Notes under the pieces: generated by a model
Database searches by the model: none
What the model was told of the DNA's origin: nothing
What the model saw: the letters and a program-made list of their open reading frames with translations, nothing else
Part shown: positions 1 to 8,317 of the stretch, in pieces
Position numbering within the stretch: the stretch's first letter is position 1
Layout: each line of letters begins with the position of its first letter
Made by a program: the position numbers and the translations under genes
Origin: an uncultured Altererythrobacter sp.
GTDB lineage: Bacteria; Pseudomonadota; Alphaproteobacteria; Sphingomonadales; Sphingomonadaceae
DNA: 64,000 bases
Direction of reading: 5' to 3'
Assembly (NCBI GenBank): GCA_913055875.1
Contig: CAJXJY010000014.1
Span: forward strand, 1-64,000

Positions 1-2085
1 ACGGTCAGGGGCGGCGAGAGCCTCTCCGCGATCGCGACCAGCCTCTACGGCGATGCGAACCTGTGGTACAAGCTGGCCGAGGCCAACGGCATCGCCGCCG
101 ACACCCCGCTGATCGCGGGCCGGGTGCTGCGCCTGCCCGCGGGCGTCACCCGCACCGCGCACAACGCGGCGACGCTGCGCCCCTACGACCCCGCCGACAC
201 CATCGGCGACCTCTCGCCCACCACGCCCAAACCGCCGAAGAAGGCCAAGTGCGGGGTGCTGGGGGCGATCCTGCTTACCGTGATCGCGGTGGCAGTGGCG
301 ACCATCGTGACCGCGGGCACGGTGTCGGCGCTCACGGGTGCCAAGTTGGGATCGGTGCTGACCGCTATGACCGGCGGAGCGGCGGCGACGACGGCTTCGG
401 GTGCTGCGATCGGGGCGGGCGCGTGGATCGCGGGCGGCGCGGTCGGCGGCGCAATCGGCTCGGCGGTATCGCAAGGTGTCGGTGTCGCGACCGGCATCCA
501 GGACAAGTTCAGCTGGAAGGGCGTCGGCCTGGCTGCTCTAGGCGGCGCGGTAGGTGGGGCGCTCGGTCCTGGGGGTGTGTTCGGTGATGGGGGCGTGTTC
601 GGTGCCGCCAACTCCGCCGGTGACATCGTCGCCAAGGGAGCACTAGCCAGCGTGAAGAGCGGCGTGATTCGGGCTGGTCTCAACGGCATCGTCGGTAGCG
701 CGGTGTATCAGGGCATCGCCAAGGTCACGGGCCTGCAGAAGAGCTTCAGTTGGGCAGGTGTTGCAGCGGCTGGCGTGGCTGCGGGCGTTGGGTACGTGAC
801 TGGAAAAGTCATCGGGGTCAAACCGCTTGGCGAAACGCGATCACCGCGCAATGTTGCCGCCCATGCGCTCAACGGTGCAGCGCGCTCGATCGCCAACGCA
901 GCCACCCGTTCTGCAATCGAAGGATCAAGTTTCGGCGACAACGTGATGGCCGCTCTGCCTGATACCTTGGCGCAGACCGTAGGCTCCTTGTTTAGCGCGA
1001 CGCTGACGGGACCATCAACAGTCAGTCAAAACAAGCAATTCCTGCAAGCCCTGGGGCTGAATGGGGAGGAAATTCGTGAAGTCATGGGGGCTATCGGGAG
1101 CATCCATCCTGACAGTCTCAGAAGCATAGCCAACGCAGGTAACGAGCCGACAAACGATGAGGTGGCAAGGTTCCTCGTAGACCGACTGGAAAGCTGGGAA
1201 GCTGATATAGCGATGGGGTTCCGGACGGGGGTTTCGATTGACGATTTCAGGGACTTCAAGCGCCGGGTTGCCTTTCATCTGATTGCCGCCGATGCATACA
1301 AGGCCGAAGATGCCGAACATATTCTGCCGAGCGGTTATAGCCGCATTCCGCAGACACAACTCAATCATTGGAGGCTGACTCGGGACTTGTTGGTGGACGA
1401 GGCGTCTGGGTTCAGTTCGACAATCTATTTCGACGCAAATGGCAGCGCGATTGTTGCTTTCCGGGGCACTGAGCCTACCGATCTCGGTGATATCAAGACC
1501 GACATATATCAGCATGTAGGGCTTCGGGCGGCTCAGTACGAGTATCTTTATCGTAACATTGATGTGATTGTTTCGCGTCTGTCTTCCGCTATTGGTCCCA
1601 ATATCTCATTCACAGGTCACTCACTGGGTGGCGGTTTGGCGACATTGGCTGGCTTGCTATCCGGTCGACCGACCTTCGCGATTGCTCCAGCGCCTTTGCA
1701 TCAAAAATCTCTCGACAGGTACAACATCACCCAGGATATGATTGGACGAGCGAATATTCAGTATGCAGCGGTGCTGGGCGAACCGTTGCAGAGCACTGGC
1801 AGAAATTGGGCCGAGCGGCACGACAACAAGGGCTTCATTTCCAACGCGACGCTTGGGGTTCTTCAGGGCAAGACATTCTTCTTCGGCGACAGGGTAAAAT
1901 CCTATCCCGCCACGCTCGAAAAGGATGGGACGGTTAGCCCCAGCATCACCTTGCGCCTGGGAACCGATCCCTTGACCAGTCACTCCGCAATTCACAACGG
2001 CTTGAGTTCATTCTACACCGGTGCCACCGAATTGGGGCTCGGCGCGTCGCCGTGGTTCTGGGATTGGAATATCTATGGAGATTGA
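1..2085 (+). CDS. Rhs-type polymorphic toxin, 3' part: LysM domain, membrane/glycine-rich region and class 3 lipase domain (5' end outside window)
   Basis: The frame is open from base 1, so the N-terminus is missing; 694 residues are visible. Residues 1-42 form a LysM module (ESLSAIA, LWYKLAEANGI). A hydrophobic segment follows near residues 83-105, then a long glycine/alanine-rich stretch (to about 270). The C-terminal third carries a class 3 lipase fold with the nucleophile elbow GHSLGG (Ser541) and a candidate catalytic His in TSHSAIHNG near the C-terminus. LysM joined to a toxin domain at the 3' end of an Rhs/YD gene is common in proteobacterial polymorphic toxins, and an Rhs-core fragment lies 1.2 kb downstream. 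I infer a phospholipase or lipase effector aimed at membranes. The next gene starts 3 bp after the stop and encodes a lipoprotein, the usual place for an immunity gene. The upstream Rhs core is not seen here, so the toxin assignment is an inference. Confidence 0.72.
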   Translation, partial: TVRGGESLSAIATSLYGDANLWYKLAEANGIAADTPLIAGRVLRLPAGVTRTAHNAATLRPYDPADTIGDLSPTTPKPPKKAKCGVLGAILLTVIAVAVATIVTAGTVSALTGAKLGSVLTAMTGGAAATTASGAAIGAGAWIAGGAVGGAIGSAVSQGVGVATGIQDKFSWKGVGLAALGGAVGGALGPGGVFGDGGVFGAANSAGDIVAKGALASVKSGVIRAGLNGIVGSAVYQGIAKVTGLQKSFSWAGVAAAGVAAGVGYVTGKVIGVKPLGETRSPRNVAAHALNGAARSIANAATRSAIEGSSFGDNVMAALPDTLAQTVGSLFSATLTGPSTVSQNKQFLQALGLNGEEIREVMGAIGSIHPDSLRSIANAGNEPTNDEVARFLVDRLESWEADIAMGFRTGVSIDDFRDFKRRVAFHLIAADAYKAEDAEHILPSGYSRIPQTQLNHWRLTRDLLVDEASGFSSTIYFDANGSAIVAFRGTEPTDLGDIKTDIYQHVGLRAAQYEYLYRNIDVIVSRLSSAIGPNISFTGHSLGGGLATLAGLLSGRPTFAIAPAPLHQKSLDRYNITQDMIGRANIQYAAVLGEPLQSTGRNWAERHDNKGFISNATLGVLQGKTFFFGDRVKSYPATLEKDGTVSPSITLRLGTDPLTSHSAIHNGLSSFYTGATELGLGASPWFWDWNIYGD

Positions 2086-2088
2086 GTC

Positions 2089-2796
2089 TTGGAAATACAG
2101 CCTGCGCTTCTCTCCACGGTCGCACTCTGCTCGATGGGTTGTTCACAAGTGACGAAGTTCCAAGAAACGGATGTTTTCGACGATTCAAAAGTTGCGGAGC
2201 TGGCCAAGGCATCGTGTGAGGGCGACGAGTCGGCGGTGCAGAGCCTTGTCAATGCCGGGGTTTCTCCAAATTCGGCCGGTAAGGAGGGTATTACCCCGCT
2301 GATATGGGCCTTGCGGTGCGAAAATCTCGCAGGTGTGAAGGCCTTGCTCGACGCGGGAGCCGATCCGAACCAGCCCGCCGATGATGATATTCTCATCCCA
2401 TTCACCGCTGCTGCGACAATTGAGAACAGCGAATTTACTAAAGCACTTCTTGATGCCGGTGCGGATATCAACGGCATCACTATTAGTGAGGAATCCTCAC
2501 CTCTACTCAGGGCGCAGAGTTTGGGAATTCACACGGGTTACTGGGATAATTATTATCTGCTTTTAGAGCGAGGTGCTGATATAAATTTGGCTTACGGGAG
2601 AAATGGAAATACTGTGGTGACCAGCGCTGTTGGGAGCGGTCGCTTTCATATGGCTGTGGATCTGGTGGAACGGGGCTATAGGCACGATCTTGATCGTCTG
2701 CGAAGCGCTGCTGAATTCAGGGTGGCCAGCAAAGAACAAGAACCCCACAAGGAGAAGCTTCTGCGGCTTCTTGATGAGATTGAATCTGCGTCCTGA
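2089..2796 (+). CDS. Lipoprotein with ankyrin-like repeats, probable immunity protein of the lipase toxin
   Basis: 235 residues beginning at TTG; an in-frame stop lies just upstream, so no longer start exists. The N-terminus is a short hydrophobic run ending in a lipobox (SMGC, Cys18), although it lacks the usual basic residues. Residues 35-180 contain ankyrin-like repeats: LVNAGVSPNSAGKEGITPL, LLDAGADPNQP, LLDAGADINGI and LLERGADINLA. The gene sits 3 bp behind the lipase toxin and is lower in G+C than the metabolic genes nearby, as toxin/immunity modules often are. Periplasmic lipoproteins serve as immunity proteins for many lipase effectors, and some ankyrin-repeat proteins do this too, so immunity is a reasonable inference. 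It could instead be an unrelated ankyrin lipoprotein. Confidence 0.65.
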   Translation: MEIQPALLSTVALCSMGCSQVTKFQETDVFDDSKVAELAKASCEGDESAVQSLVNAGVSPNSAGKEGITPLIWALRCENLAGVKALLDAGADPNQPADDDILIPFTAAATIENSEFTKALLDAGADINGITISEESSPLLRAQSLGIHTGYWDNYYLLLERGADINLAYGRNGNTVVTSAVGSGRFHMAVDLVERGYRHDLDRLRSAAEFRVASKEQEPHKEKLLRLLDEIESAS

Positions 2797-2804
2797 GCTA
2801 TATC

Positions 2805-2951
2805 ATGTATTTTGTGCTTCTCGCCACAGTCGCACTCTGCTCGTTGGGTTGTTCGCAAGTCAAATTCAAATTCCGTGGGACAATTCCGGGAGCGCAATAC
2901 TTACTTCCGATCGGCTCTGATCCGTTTTCCTACACGCCCCAAACCTGCTAG
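2805..2951 (+). pseudogene. Truncated duplicate of the lipoprotein immunity gene (48 codons)
   Basis: An ATG 8 bp after the ankyrin gene opens a 48-codon frame. Its first 60 bases repeat the start of the preceding lipoprotein gene: both encode a signal with VALCS(M/L)GCSQV and share most nucleotides over about 40 bp. After the lipobox Cys16 the similarity fades and the frame ends at TAG. I read this as the stump of a second immunity lipoprotein gene left by recombination in a toxin cassette. A real 48-residue lipoprotein cannot be excluded. Confidence 0.6.
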
Positions 2952-3317
2952 CGCTCTTTGAGTCGCTCTTTCCCATCGTCCGCCCCCACACAAAAGCGCA
3001 ACGCGCCCTGCGCGTTTCATCCTGCGTGCGCAGGGCTGGCCGCAAGCTCCGTCCGCCAAAGGAGCGAAGGCACCGGAAACCCCTCCGCCCCCTGTCCGTC
3101 CAACGCGCGATCCTTGCGCCAAGTGGTTGAAACCCCACCCCAACCCACCGCACGGCAAAAACGGCACGCTGCCCCTTTCGTAACCTTCGCCCAAAGGTTA
3201 ATCTGCCGGTCGGCGAAAGGTGACACCCAAGCCGCGCAATACGCCCGCAACCACCTGATTATATACACCATTCGCCCATAGGGAAATTTTCGAAAACACC
3301 CCTGTCGGTGTAACATT
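2952..3317 (+). other. Gene-free stretch between toxin remnants
   Basis: No convincing gene is seen. Several short open frames exist on both strands, but their composition (runs of Arg, Pro, Ser, Ala) is what high-GC noncoding DNA gives. It contains an inverted repeat AACCTT-cgccca-AAGGTT at 3182-3199 and ends near the point where an Rhs-core reading frame begins. It looks like recombination debris, possibly a copy of a dispersed intergenic sequence. Confidence 0.5.
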
Positions 3318-3703
3318 CGAACCAATTTCGGCGCCGGCCCCAACTTCTCGTGCAGCGTGAACTACGATGCGGCGGGGCAGGTGACGAGCCAGAGCGCGGT
3401 GAACACCAAGCTCGCCGCGGGCGCCTCGAACTGGACGAGCGAGCCGGGCACGCTGACCACCACCGCCTATGCCTGGTACGACGGGGCGGTGCAGGCGAGC
3501 GTGACGCACGATGCCGATACCGGTTCCTCGACCAACCCGCTTCACACCACCACCATGCAGCTCGACGCGCTCGGGCAGCTGACCGGGGCGGACGTCAACG
3601 ACGGGGTGGCGCGCGACGTGTCCTACGTGCTCGACGAGGGCGGGCAGGTGCTGCGGCGCGACGAGAGCCGCACCGGCTCGCCCGCGCAGCACGAGGCGTT
3701 CCA
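3318..3703 (+). pseudogene. Rhs/YD-repeat core fragment, truncated at both ends
   Basis: The frame reads NFGAGPNFSCSVNYDAAGQVTSQ and later MQLDALGQLTGADVNDG and SYVLDEGGQVLRRDE. These are the tyrosine/aspartate-rich repeats of an Rhs core. It has no start codon in a sensible context. After about 3703 the Rhs pattern stops abruptly and the frame runs into the promoter region of the monooxygenase gene before a stop at 3804-3806. It is probably a piece of an Rhs gene left by cassette exchange, related to the toxin gene at the start of the window. The 5' boundary is approximate. Confidence 0.7.
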
Positions 3704-3712
3704 TGATACATG

Positions 3713-3724
3713 CTTGCATGCAAG
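3713..3724. promoter_or_regulatory. Perfect 12-bp palindrome CTTGCATGCAAG, probable GntR operator
   Basis: A perfect palindrome about 85 bp before the monooxygenase start. A near-copy (CTTGCATGCTAG) lies at 6406-6417 in front of the hydrolase operon, and a GntR-family gene lies between the two transcription units. A possible promoter overlaps it: TTGCAT (3714-3719), 17 bp, then TTATGC (3737-3742). Binding there would block RNA polymerase, so I infer repression relieved by a pathway ligand. Confidence 0.55.
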
Positions 3725-3808
3725 ATGGAACATTGTTTATGCTGTATTCGCTGGCGGCGACTTCCGTGCATTGGCGATGCGGAGGCGGGGCAGCGGGAGA
3801 CGGTGACT

Positions 3809-5626
3809 ATGACAGGCAGTACCGCAGACGGGCGCGAGGCGCTCCACCGGAAGTATCTCGAGGAACGCGACAAGCGCCTGAGCGACGACCGCGAGCAGCA
3901 ATATCTCGATACCGCTGGCGATTTCGCCGATTTCGCCGAGGATCCGCACGCCCCGGCGCCGATCGAGCGCGAACCGGTCGAGGAAGAGGTCGACGTCCTC
4001 GTCGTCGGCGCGGGATTCGGTGGCATGCTGACCGCGTCAAAGCTGCGCGATGCGGGGATCGACGATTTCCGCATCGTCGACATCGCCGCCGATTTCGGCG
4101 GGACCTGGTACTGGAACCGCTATCCCGGCGTGCGCTGCGATATCGAAGCCTATATCTATATGCCGCGGCTCGAGGAGGTCGGCACCGTTCCGACCGAACG
4201 TTATGCCACCGGCGCGGAAATCTTCGCGCATTCGCAACGCTTTGCCGAGCACTGGGACCTCTACGACAAGGCGCTGTTCCAGACCCGTGTCGAGCGGATC
4301 GCATGGGACGAGGACGCGCTGCGCTGGATCGTGACCACCGATCGCGGCGACCGTATTCGTGCGCGGTTCGTGTCGGTCAGCCAGGGGCCGCTGGCGAAGG
4401 TCAAACTACCGAAGATTCCCAGCATTCGCGATTTCGAAGGGAAGATCTTCCACTCGGCGCGGTGGGACTATGCCTATTCGGGCGGATCGCAGGAGGGCGG
4501 TTTCGACGGGTTGTCTGACAAGACTGTCGGAGTCATCGGCACCGGGGCGACGGGAGTCCAGATCGTCCCGGCGATCGCCGATGACGCGAAGCAACTATAT
4601 GTGTTCCAGCGCACACCCTCGTCGGTGGCGCCGCGCGGCAATCACCCGACCGATGCCGACTGGTTCGGCAACCAGCCCTCCGGCTGGTTGCGTGAACGCG
4701 CCGACAATTTCGTGCGCATGATCAACTTCATGATGCCCGAGCGGGACATGGTCGCCGACTGCTGGACCGACTTCTTCCAGCGCTTCGCCGCGCAGACGAA
4801 GCGGCGCGAGGAGGCAGGCGAGGAATTCGACATGCATGCGGTGATGCAGGCGGCCGATTACGAGAAGATGGATGCGGTGCGCGATCACGTTGCGGAAGTG
4901 GTCGAGGATCCCGAGACGGCGGAGGCGCTCAAGCCGTGGTACAATTTCCTGTGCAAGCGGCCGCTCTACAGCGACGATTTCCTCCAGGCCTTCAACAAGC
5001 CCAACGTCCACCTGGTCGATACCGAGGGGCGCGGGGTCGAGCGGATCACCGCCGGCGGGCTCGTCGCCAACGGACGCGAATACGAACTCGACACCATCGT
5101 CTTCGCGACCGGCTTCGATGTCGGCGCGCCGCCGCACAAGGTCGGCGAATACGAAGTGTTCGGGCGCGGCGGGCTGACGCTCGACGAGAAATGGCAGGAC
5201 GGCGTGGTCAGCGTGCACGGCACCAAGCTGACGGGCTTTCCCAATTTCTTCATCGTGGGTGCGGCGGCGCAGGGGATCGCGATCTTCAACTATACCAGCG
5301 TGCTCGAGATCCAGTCAGACCATGCGGCGGCGGTGATCGCCAAATGCCTGCGCGAGGGGATCGCGGCGTTCGAGGTCACCCGCGAGGCCGAAGCGCGCTG
5401 GCAGGAGCGGATGGACGAGACCTACATCGACCGGAGCCATTTCTACGAGGAATGCACACCCGGTTTCCTCAACAACGAGGGCAATTTCCGCGACAAGCCG
5501 ACCTATATCGGCGGCACGTTCGGGGCCGGGCCGATCGAATACACGAAGATCGTGCAGGGTTGGGTGGAGCGTGATTTCGCGCGCGACACCGAGACGCTCG
5601 CAGCGGACGAAACGGTGACGGCCTAG
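3809..5626 (+). CDS. Flavin-containing Baeyer-Villiger-type monooxygenase
   Basis: 605 residues. I start at the ATG at 3809 because GGGAGA precedes it and the in-frame codons upstream read through the promoter region. The protein has an FAD-binding Rossmann motif (VVGAGFGG, about residues 66-73), the BVMO fingerprint F-x-G-x3-H-x3-W-D at about 209-220 (FEGKIFHSARWD), and a second Rossmann motif (VIGTGATG) for NADPH. Length and N-terminal extension match the family that oxidises cyclic or aryl ketones to lactones or esters with O2 and NADPH in the cytosol. It stands alone on the plus strand, tail to tail with the GntR gene (their stop codons overlap in CTAG). The shared operator suggests it feeds the ring-cleavage operon beyond. 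The ketone substrate cannot be read from sequence. Confidence 0.85.
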   Translation: MTGSTADGREALHRKYLEERDKRLSDDREQQYLDTAGDFADFAEDPHAPAPIEREPVEEEVDVLVVGAGFGGMLTASKLRDAGIDDFRIVDIAADFGGTWYWNRYPGVRCDIEAYIYMPRLEEVGTVPTERYATGAEIFAHSQRFAEHWDLYDKALFQTRVERIAWDEDALRWIVTTDRGDRIRARFVSVSQGPLAKVKLPKIPSIRDFEGKIFHSARWDYAYSGGSQEGGFDGLSDKTVGVIGTGATGVQIVPAIADDAKQLYVFQRTPSSVAPRGNHPTDADWFGNQPSGWLRERADNFVRMINFMMPERDMVADCWTDFFQRFAAQTKRREEAGEEFDMHAVMQAADYEKMDAVRDHVAEVVEDPETAEALKPWYNFLCKRPLYSDDFLQAFNKPNVHLVDTEGRGVERITAGGLVANGREYELDTIVFATGFDVGAPPHKVGEYEVFGRGGLTLDEKWQDGVVSVHGTKLTGFPNFFIVGAAAQGIAIFNYTSVLEIQSDHAAAVIAKCLREGIAAFEVTREAEARWQERMDETYIDRSHFYEECTPGFLNNEGNFRDKPTYIGGTFGAGPIEYTKIVQGWVERDFARDTETLAADETVTA

Positions 5627-6342
5627 CCGGCGGTCGCAGGCTCCGCTTCGGCGGACTCGGCCTCCAGCCCCGCCATGACCGCCGTCGCGACCGCGGCGAT
5701 ATGCGATTCGGCTACCAGCCGCGCGCGTTCGGCCTGCTGGCGCTCGATCGCGTCGATGATCTGGTCGTGCTCGGCCACCGCGTCCTTCTGGAACGGCTCG
5801 AATCCCGACGAATGCGTGATGAAGAAATCGCACATGTTGAAATTGTTGCGCTGCTTCTGATCGAGCAGCGGCGAGGCGGCCATCAGGTGGATGGTGTGAT
5901 GGAAGTCGCGGTTGAGCCGGACATATTCCTCGACGTGCTTCTCGCCGTCGAGCATTCCGAGCTGGATCTGGACCGATTTGAGCGTGCGCAACTGCTCGGG
6001 CGTCCGGCGGTTGGCGGCAAGCTCGGCGAGCAGGCCTTCCATCCGCTGGAACATCAGGAAGAAATCGGAGATTTCGCTGCGGCTCGGGTCGATCACCTCG
6101 CATCCGACCTGCGGCACGATACGCACGAAACCGTCGACGCTGAGCCGGTTGAGCGCGCTCATGATCGGCTGGCGGCTGACCCCGGTTTCGGCCGAGAGTT
6201 CCTTGACCAGCAGCCGGTCGCCGAAGCCGTATTCGGCTTTGACGAGACGCTGCACGATGAGTTCGTAGATATCGTTCCGCTTGCTCAAGGCATCCTCGAA
6301 ACCGGTCTGCAGAAAAAAGCTAGGATGCAGGTTCTTCCTCAA
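5623..6342 (-). CDS. GntR-family transcriptional regulator (FadR/FCD type)
   Basis: 239 residues. The N-terminal winged helix is clear (ETGVSRQPIMSALNRLSVDGFVRI, about 52-75), followed by an all-helical FCD-type ligand domain with the usual acidic and His residues (RDFHHTIHL, EHDQIIDAI). It is transcribed away from the hydrolase operon across a 99-bp gap that contains one copy of the CTTGCATGC palindrome, and it faces the monooxygenase gene, which has the other copy. I infer that it represses both units and perhaps itself, with an aromatic acid or pathway intermediate as inducer. FCD-type regulators commonly act this way. Confidence 0.88.
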   Translation of the reverse strand: MRKNLHPSFFLQTGFEDALSKRNDIYELIVQRLVKAEYGFGDRLLVKELSAETGVSRQPIMSALNRLSVDGFVRIVPQVGCEVIDPSRSEISDFFLMFQRMEGLLAELAANRRTPEQLRTLKSVQIQLGMLDGEKHVEEYVRLNRDFHHTIHLMAASPLLDQKQRNNFNMCDFFITHSSGFEPFQKDAVAEHDQIIDAIERQQAERARLVAESHIAAVATAVMAGLEAESAEAEPATAG

Positions 6343-6405
6343 TCGCGGCCCGCAGGCAAGGAAAATCGGGGCGGGCGAGATTGCTCTTGCAATTCATCTG
6401 CAATG

Positions 6406-6417
6406 CTTGCATGCTAG
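6406..6417. promoter_or_regulatory. Second GntR-type operator (CTTGCATGCTAG)
   Basis: It differs from the perfect palindrome at 3713-3724 by one base; the flanking ATG on the left is also shared. It lies in the divergent gap between the GntR gene and the hydrolase operon, 25 bp before the hydrolase start, and overlaps a plausible -10 (TAGTAT, 6415-6420). A strong ribosome site (GGGAGAGAGGA) follows at 6430-6440. Confidence 0.55.
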
Positions 6418-6441
6418 TATGGATATCAAGGGAGAGAGGAT

Positions 6442-7329
6442 ATGACGAGCATCTGGCCGGCCATGGCGCGCGAGGCGTTCCGGATCGGCTATATCGATGC
6501 CGGCGGGGTGGAGACGCGGTTCGTCGAGACGGGCGACACCGATTCGGACGAGGCGGTGGTGTTCGTGCACGGCACGGGCGGGCATCTCGAATCCTTCACC
6601 CGCAACTACCACGCCCACGGGGCGCATTTTCGCACGCTGGGGCTCGACATGATCGGGCACGGATTCTCCGGCAAGCCCGATCACGACTACGAGATTGCGC
6701 ACTATGTCGGGCACCTGAAGGATTTCCTTGCCGCGATGGGTGTGCGCAAGGCGCATCTGCACGGCGAATCGCTCGGCGGCTGGATCGTCGCGCAGTTTGC
6801 TATCGACCATCCCGGGCTGGTCGCGAGCCTGACGCTCAACACTGCGGGCGGTCTCAACACCGATCCCAAGGTGATGAAGCGGGTTTACGAAGTCACCATG
6901 AACGCGGTTGCCAATGCCGGCCCGGAAACGGTCCGCGCACGGCTCGAATGGCTGATGAACGATCCAGACCGGGTGACCCAGGACCTGCTCGAAATGAGGC
7001 TGTCGGTCTACACCCAGCCCGGATTCGTGCGGGCGATGGAGCATATATTGTGCCTGCAGGACATGGACATCCGCATGCGCAACGTGCTCACCGAGGAGGC
7101 GCTGGCGGACATCGAGGCACCGACGCTGGTGATCTGGACCGACCACGACCCGACAGCGCCCGAGGCGACCGGGCAGCGCTTCGTCGATGCGATCCCCAAT
7201 GCCGAAGACCTGGTGGTGATGAAGGACTGCGCGCACTGGCCGCAATGGGAGAAGGCCGACGAGTTCAACCAGCTCCACCTCGCCTTCCTTGAGAAGCACC
7301 GCGTCGGCGCGGTGGCGGAGGCGGCCTGA
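6442..7329 (+). CDS. Alpha/beta-hydrolase, meta-cleavage product C-C hydrolase (MhpC/BphD-like)
   Basis: 295 residues. The protein has the hydrolase fold with oxyanion strand VVFVHGTGGHLESF, nucleophile elbow GESLGG (Ser110), acid WTDHD (Asp234) and base CAHWPQ (His265). The pattern is that of hydrolases which split the ring-opened product of extradiol cleavage into a carboxylate and 2-hydroxypenta-2,4-dienoate. It is the first gene of a plus-strand operon; a GGGAGAGAGGA ribosome site precedes the ATG and the next gene begins 3 bp after its stop. The dioxygenase genes directly behind it support this role. Exact substrate unknown. Confidence 0.85.
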   Translation: MTSIWPAMAREAFRIGYIDAGGVETRFVETGDTDSDEAVVFVHGTGGHLESFTRNYHAHGAHFRTLGLDMIGHGFSGKPDHDYEIAHYVGHLKDFLAAMGVRKAHLHGESLGGWIVAQFAIDHPGLVASLTLNTAGGLNTDPKVMKRVYEVTMNAVANAGPETVRARLEWLMNDPDRVTQDLLEMRLSVYTQPGFVRAMEHILCLQDMDIRMRNVLTEEALADIEAPTLVIWTDHDPTAPEATGQRFVDAIPNAEDLVVMKDCAHWPQWEKADEFNQLHLAFLEKHRVGAVAEAA

Positions 7330-7332
7330 CCG

Positions 7333-8295
7333 ATGCCGGTTCGACTCGTCTGCGCCTCGCACACGCCGCTGATGGACCACGTGGATGCCGATCCCGAGGT
7401 CGACCGCGAAGTGCGCGCGACGTTTGCAGCGCTGTCGGAGGAAATCGCGGAATACGATCCCGAGTTGGCGGTCGTTTTCGCGCCCGACCATTTCAAGGGC
7501 TTCTTCTACGATGTCCTGCCGCCGTTTACGGTGGGCATCCGCGCGACAGCGCTGGGCGATTACGGCATCGGCTCGGGTCCGCTCGACGTGCCCGAAGAGC
7601 TTGCGCTCGATTGCGTCGAGGCCTGTCGTGCGGACGGTGTCGATGCTGCTCTGTCCTATCGCATGAGCGTCGATCACGGCTTTTCGCAGATACTGATGCT
7701 GCTCGGCGGATCGGTTGCGCAATGGCCGACGATTCCCATCCATGTGAACTGCGCCGGCCCGCCGCTTCCTCCACTGGAACGCATACGCGCGCTGGGCAAC
7801 GCGGTCGGGGCCTGGGCGAACGGCCTCGGCAAACGGGTACTGATCCTGGGGTCGGGCGGGCTGAGCCACGATCCGCCGATCCCGACAATCGCCGACGCCC
7901 CACCGCATATCGCCGAAAAGCTGATCGACAACCGCGACTGCCCGCCCGAAGAGCACCGCGCGCGCGAGGAATCGAACTACGACGCGGCACGAAAGCTGGC
8001 TGCCGGGGGCGGGGACCGCCTGCCGCTGAACCCGGAATGGGATACCGCGCTGATGGAAGCGCTGGCCGAGGGCGACCTCGCCTCGCTCGACGGGTTGAGC
8101 GAGGCCGAACTGACCGGCATTGCGGGTTGCGGCGGACACGAAGTGCGGTGCTGGATCGCGGCCTATGCCGCGCTGGCGGCGGGAGGCGCCTACGTCTCGG
8201 AAAATCTGTTCTATCGCGATATCCCGTCATGGAACGCCGGAATGGGCATCGCCAGGGCGATGCCGGAAACGGAGAAGGACCTGGCCGCAGCATGA
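7333..8295 (+). CDS. mhpB: Class III extradiol dioxygenase, MhpB-like (2,3-dihydroxyphenylpropionate 1,2-dioxygenase family)
   Basis: 320 residues, collinear with E. coli MhpB (314 aa) over its whole length. Conserved stretches include ASHTPLMDHVD, VVFAPDHFKGFFYDVLPPF, MSVDHGFSQ with His115 (the proposed acid/base residue) and GSGGLSHDPP with His179. Both catalytic histidines fall at the same numbers as in E. coli. Members of the LigB superfamily use Fe(II) to cleave a catechol ring next to one hydroxyl. It acts in the cytosol just before the hydrolase encoded upstream. The symbol reflects family membership; a different 3-substituted catechol is possible, because a second, unrelated ring-cleavage enzyme follows. 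Confidence 0.85.
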   Translation: MPVRLVCASHTPLMDHVDADPEVDREVRATFAALSEEIAEYDPELAVVFAPDHFKGFFYDVLPPFTVGIRATALGDYGIGSGPLDVPEELALDCVEACRADGVDAALSYRMSVDHGFSQILMLLGGSVAQWPTIPIHVNCAGPPLPPLERIRALGNAVGAWANGLGKRVLILGSGGLSHDPPIPTIADAPPHIAEKLIDNRDCPPEEHRAREESNYDAARKLAAGGGDRLPLNPEWDTALMEALAEGDLASLDGLSEAELTGIAGCGGHEVRCWIAAYAALAAGGAYVSENLFYRDIPSWNAGMGIARAMPETEKDLAAA

Positions 8296-8317
8296 CGGTC
8301 GGGCAGGAGAGAGAGCA

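Noticed and set aside
2958-3281. Short plus-strand frame of about 107 codons between the toxin remnants, and minus-strand counterparts
   Set aside because: No ribosome site, no conserved motif, and frames of similar length are open on both strands.
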